NCBI GenBank assembly: GCA_040879985.1
Contig: JBBDJH010000014.1
Location: forward strand, 1 to 64,000
Reading direction: 5' to 3'
DNA length: 64,000 bases
From: VRUE01 sp040879985
GTDB lineage: Bacteria > Actinomycetota > Thermoleophilia > Solirubrobacterales > 70-9
This document shows, in pieces, positions 61,763-64,000 of the stretch. Both the position numbers and the translations under genes were made by a program. Numbering within the stretch: position 1 is the stretch's first letter; each line of letters starts with the position of its first letter. A model generated the notes under the pieces. It worked only from the letters and a program-made list of their open reading frames with translations. It ran no database searches and had not been told where the DNA came from.

Positions 61763-64000
61763 TTGACCGGGCTCGCCCTCAAGAGCCTCTGGGCACGCCG
61801 CATCCGCGCCCTGACGACGATCCTGGCGGTGGTGATCGGCGTCGCCTTCGTCGCCGGCACCTACATCCTCACCGACACCACCTTCCAGGCCTTCGACGAA
61901 ATCTTCGAAGACTCGCTGGCCAAGACCGACGTGGTGATCACCACGCGCGAGGCGGTCCGCCAGGAAACCGGCGAGGTGCCGAGCTTCGACGCGGCCGTGC
62001 TGCCGCGCGTGAAGGGGGCTCCCGGCGCGCGCGTCGCGGTCGGCCAGATCTTCACCCCGGGGGCCTTCTTCGATGCGAAGAACGAAGAGATCGGCAACCA
62101 GTTCGCGCCCAAGTTCATCACCTCGGCCCTGCCGGAGGCGCTGGAAACGCAGAGCTACGTCGACGGGGACCCGCCGGACAACGCCGGCGAGGTCGCGCTC
62201 GACCAGAGCGCCGCCGAAGAGGCCGGGCTCGGGATCGGCGACACGCTCAAGCTGGCCTCGGTCGAACGCGTCGTCCCCTACCGCATCGTCGGCCTGACCA
62301 AGCTCGGCGAAGCCTCCTGGGGCGGCGCCAGCATCGCCGGGCTGACCCTGCCCGAGGCGCAGCGGATCACCGACAAGCGCGGCGAATTCGACCAGATCCT
62401 GATCGCCGCCGGCGAGGGGGTCTCCGAAGAGACGCTGAAGCAGCGCGTGCAGCGGCGCGTCGCCGACCCGGCGCTGCTGGTCGAGACCGCGGAGGAAAAC
62501 GCCGAACGCAACTCCGACCAGATCCGCAGCGACCTCGGCTTCCTGCGCATCGCCCTGCTCGTCTTCGCCTTCGTCGCACTCTTCGTCGGCGCCTTCCTGA
62601 TCTTCAACACCTTCTCGATCACCGTCGCCCAGCGGATCAGGGAGTTCGGCATGCTGCGCACGCTCGGCGCCGGCCGCGGCCAGATTCTCGGCTCGGTCGT
62701 GGTCGAGGCGCTGGCGATCGGCGTGCTCGGCGCGCTGCTCGGGCTGCTCGGCGGCTACGCGATCGCGGTCGGCCTCAACGGCCTCTTCGTCGCGATCGGG
62801 ATCGACCTGCCGACGACCGCCCTGGTGACGAAGACGCGCACGATCGTCGCCGCGTTGGCGATCGGTATCGGCGTCACCCTTGTCTCGTCCTTCATCCCGG
62901 CGCTGCGCGCGACCCGGGTGCCGCCGATCGCCGCCCTGCTGGCGCTGGAGCTGCCGCAGAGCCGGCGTCGTCGCGGCGTCGTCGCGGCGCTGGCCGTCGT
63001 CGTCGGAGTGGCGGGGCTGGCGATGGCGCTGATCGGCCTCTTCGGCGGCGCCGGCGGAGGCTCGGCGGCGGGCCTGATCGGCGGCGGGGCGGTCGCCGTG
63101 CTGCTCGGCGTCTCCCTGTTCAGCCCCCGCCTCGTGCGCCCGCTCGCCTCGCTCGCCGGCCGCCCGCTGGAACTGCTGCGCAGGCTGACCGGCCGGCTCG
63201 CCCGCGAGAACACGCAGCGCAACCCGGCGCGCACGGCGGTCACCGCGGCGGCCCTGATGATCGGGCTCGCCGTCGTCGCCTTCGTCACCGTCTTCGCCGC
63301 CGGGATCAAGAGCTCGATCGCTACCGCGGTCGACGAGAGCTTCCAGGGCGAGCTGGTGATGCAGAACTCCGACGGCTTCTCGCCGATCTCGCCCCGTGCC
63401 GCCGACGCCGCTCGCGGCGTGCGCGGCGTCGAGCTGGTCTCGACCGTGCGCGCGGCGCAGGCCGAGGTGCTCGGCGGGGGCGGGAAAAAGCGCGTCTCCG
63501 GGCTGGCGCCCGACGCCGCCGAGGTGCTCGAGGTCGATTGGGTCGACGGCGGCCCGGCGACGCTGCGCCGGCTCACCGACGGCGAGGCGATCCTCGACAA
63601 GTCGCTCGCCGCCGAGCTCGGGGTCGAGCGCGGCGAGAGCGTGCGCTTCCTCACCCAGATCGGCGCGCGGCCCGAGCTGACCGTGGTCGGCGAGTTCGAA
63701 GACAAGGCGGAACTGCTCGGCGGGGCGATCGTCACCCAGGGCCTGATGGCGCGCGCCTTCGACCAGACCGACGACTTCCTCGACTTCATCAAGCTGGCGC
63801 CCGGCGCCGAGTCCGAAGCGGTCCAGGAGCGCCTGGTCGAGAAGATGGACAGCGAGTTCCCGGTGGTCGAGGTGCGCAACCAGCAGCAGCTCAAGGAAAA
63901 CCAGGAAGAACAGATCAACCAGCTGCTCGGCCTGATCTACGCGCTGCTGGCGCTGGCCGTGATCGTCTCCCTGTTCGGGATCGCCAACACGCTGGCGCTC
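61763..64000 (+). CDS. FtsX-like ABC permease, 3' end beyond the window
   Basis: First 746 codons without a stop up to the window edge. N-terminal helix LTTILAVVIGVAFVAGTYIL (about 18-37), a large extracytoplasmic domain (about 40-250), helices around LRIALLVFAFVALFVGAFLIFNTF (in pieces, about 257-280) with REFGMLRTLGAGRGQILGSV (about 292-311), typical FtsX domain, then a second N-terminal-like unit (NPARTAVTAAALMIGLAVVA about 487) and the start of a second FtsX unit at the edge. Two-unit permeases of ~850 aa are usual. TTG 61763 is the probable start, 4 bp after the ATPase stop. Confidence 0.9.
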   Translation, partial: MTGLALKSLWARRIRALTTILAVVIGVAFVAGTYILTDTTFQAFDEIFEDSLAKTDVVITTREAVRQETGEVPSFDAAVLPRVKGAPGARVAVGQIFTPGAFFDAKNEEIGNQFAPKFITSALPEALETQSYVDGDPPDNAGEVALDQSAAEEAGLGIGDTLKLASVERVVPYRIVGLTKLGEASWGGASIAGLTLPEAQRITDKRGEFDQILIAAGEGVSEETLKQRVQRRVADPALLVETAEENAERNSDQIRSDLGFLRIALLVFAFVALFVGAFLIFNTFSITVAQRIREFGMLRTLGAGRGQILGSVVVEALAIGVLGALLGLLGGYAIAVGLNGLFVAIGIDLPTTALVTKTRTIVAALAIGIGVTLVSSFIPALRATRVPPIAALLALELPQSRRRRGVVAALAVVVGVAGLAMALIGLFGGAGGGSAAGLIGGGAVAVLLGVSLFSPRLVRPLASLAGRPLELLRRLTGRLARENTQRNPARTAVTAAALMIGLAVVAFVTVFAAGIKSSIATAVDESFQGELVMQNSDGFSPISPRAADAARGVRGVELVSTVRAAQAEVLGGGGKKRVSGLAPDAAEVLEVDWVDGGPATLRRLTDGEAILDKSLAAELGVERGESVRFLTQIGARPELTVVGEFEDKAELLGGAIVTQGLMARAFDQTDDFLDFIKLAPGAESEAVQERLVEKMDSEFPVVEVRNQQQLKENQEEQINQLLGLIYALLALAVIVSLFGIANTLAL

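Overview
The window is very GC-rich and gene-dense, with heavy use of GTG/TTG starts and many 1-8 bp gene overlaps. The content points to an actinobacterium, most likely Thermoleophilia/Solirubrobacterales. Indicators are a fused 2-oxoglutarate dehydrogenase (Kgd/OdhA type), a DUF3817 protein, a UbiA-family decaprenyl-phosphate phosphoribosyltransferase, ThyX, and a secreted protein built from NSV-x-x-x-K-L decapeptide repeats. This placement is inference from family content. Two runs of exactly 100 N (38875-38974 and 46567-46666) show that the window is a scaffold.

Layout. 1-15.7 kb holds central carbon genes: acnA, the kgd fusion and gltA, with a two-domain SDR, an alkyl-DHAP-synthase-like flavoenzyme, the prenyltransferase and a PfkB kinase between them. 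15.8-25.9 kb carries an OafA-type acyltransferase, a quinone oxidoreductase/DEAD helicase pair, an ATPase-histidine kinase-receiver cluster, an APH-like kinase and two secreted proteins. 25.9-29.4 kb is a small toxin-antitoxin/ATPase island: two tandem nucleotidyltransferase plus HTH modules with clear palindromic operators, a vapC remnant and an AAA/DUF4143 ATPase with a 22-bp-spaced operator array. 29.4-37.8 kb is mixed metabolism and membrane genes (acyl-CoA dehydrogenase, pyrimidine reductase, sulfotransferase, flippase-like protein, CBS protein, ThyX) and ends in a broken vapBC pair. 38.7-53.7 kb is a complete 14-gene complex I operon, nuoA to nuoN, read on the minus strand. 53.8-64 kb has a membrane protein, a flavin reductase, a lipoprotein cytochrome c, serS, a LuxR-type regulator, msrB, a thioesterase, an MFS carrier, a HAD phosphatase and a MacB-like ABC exporter whose permease runs off the right edge.

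The most unusual signal is a set of dispersed palindromic elements. One is a 45-bp unit (exactly 15 codons) with 13-bp arms. It occurs four times, three of them in frame inside coding genes (kgd, nuoG, HAD phosphatase), and it is read in two different phases. Other families (about 113-131 bp) sit immediately after stop codons. Within each repeated family the CENTRE is conserved between copies, while the outer arms differ between copies yet stay self-complementary within each copy. This resembles Rickettsia palindromic elements in outcome, but I do not recognise the sequences.

Metabolically the window links TCA-cycle enzymes to the respiratory chain (complex I, lipoprotein cytochrome c) and to fatty-acyl metabolism (acyl-CoA dehydrogenase, thioesterase, acyl-CoA-reductase-like SDR). 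No rRNA, tRNA, CRISPR array or insertion sequence was found.
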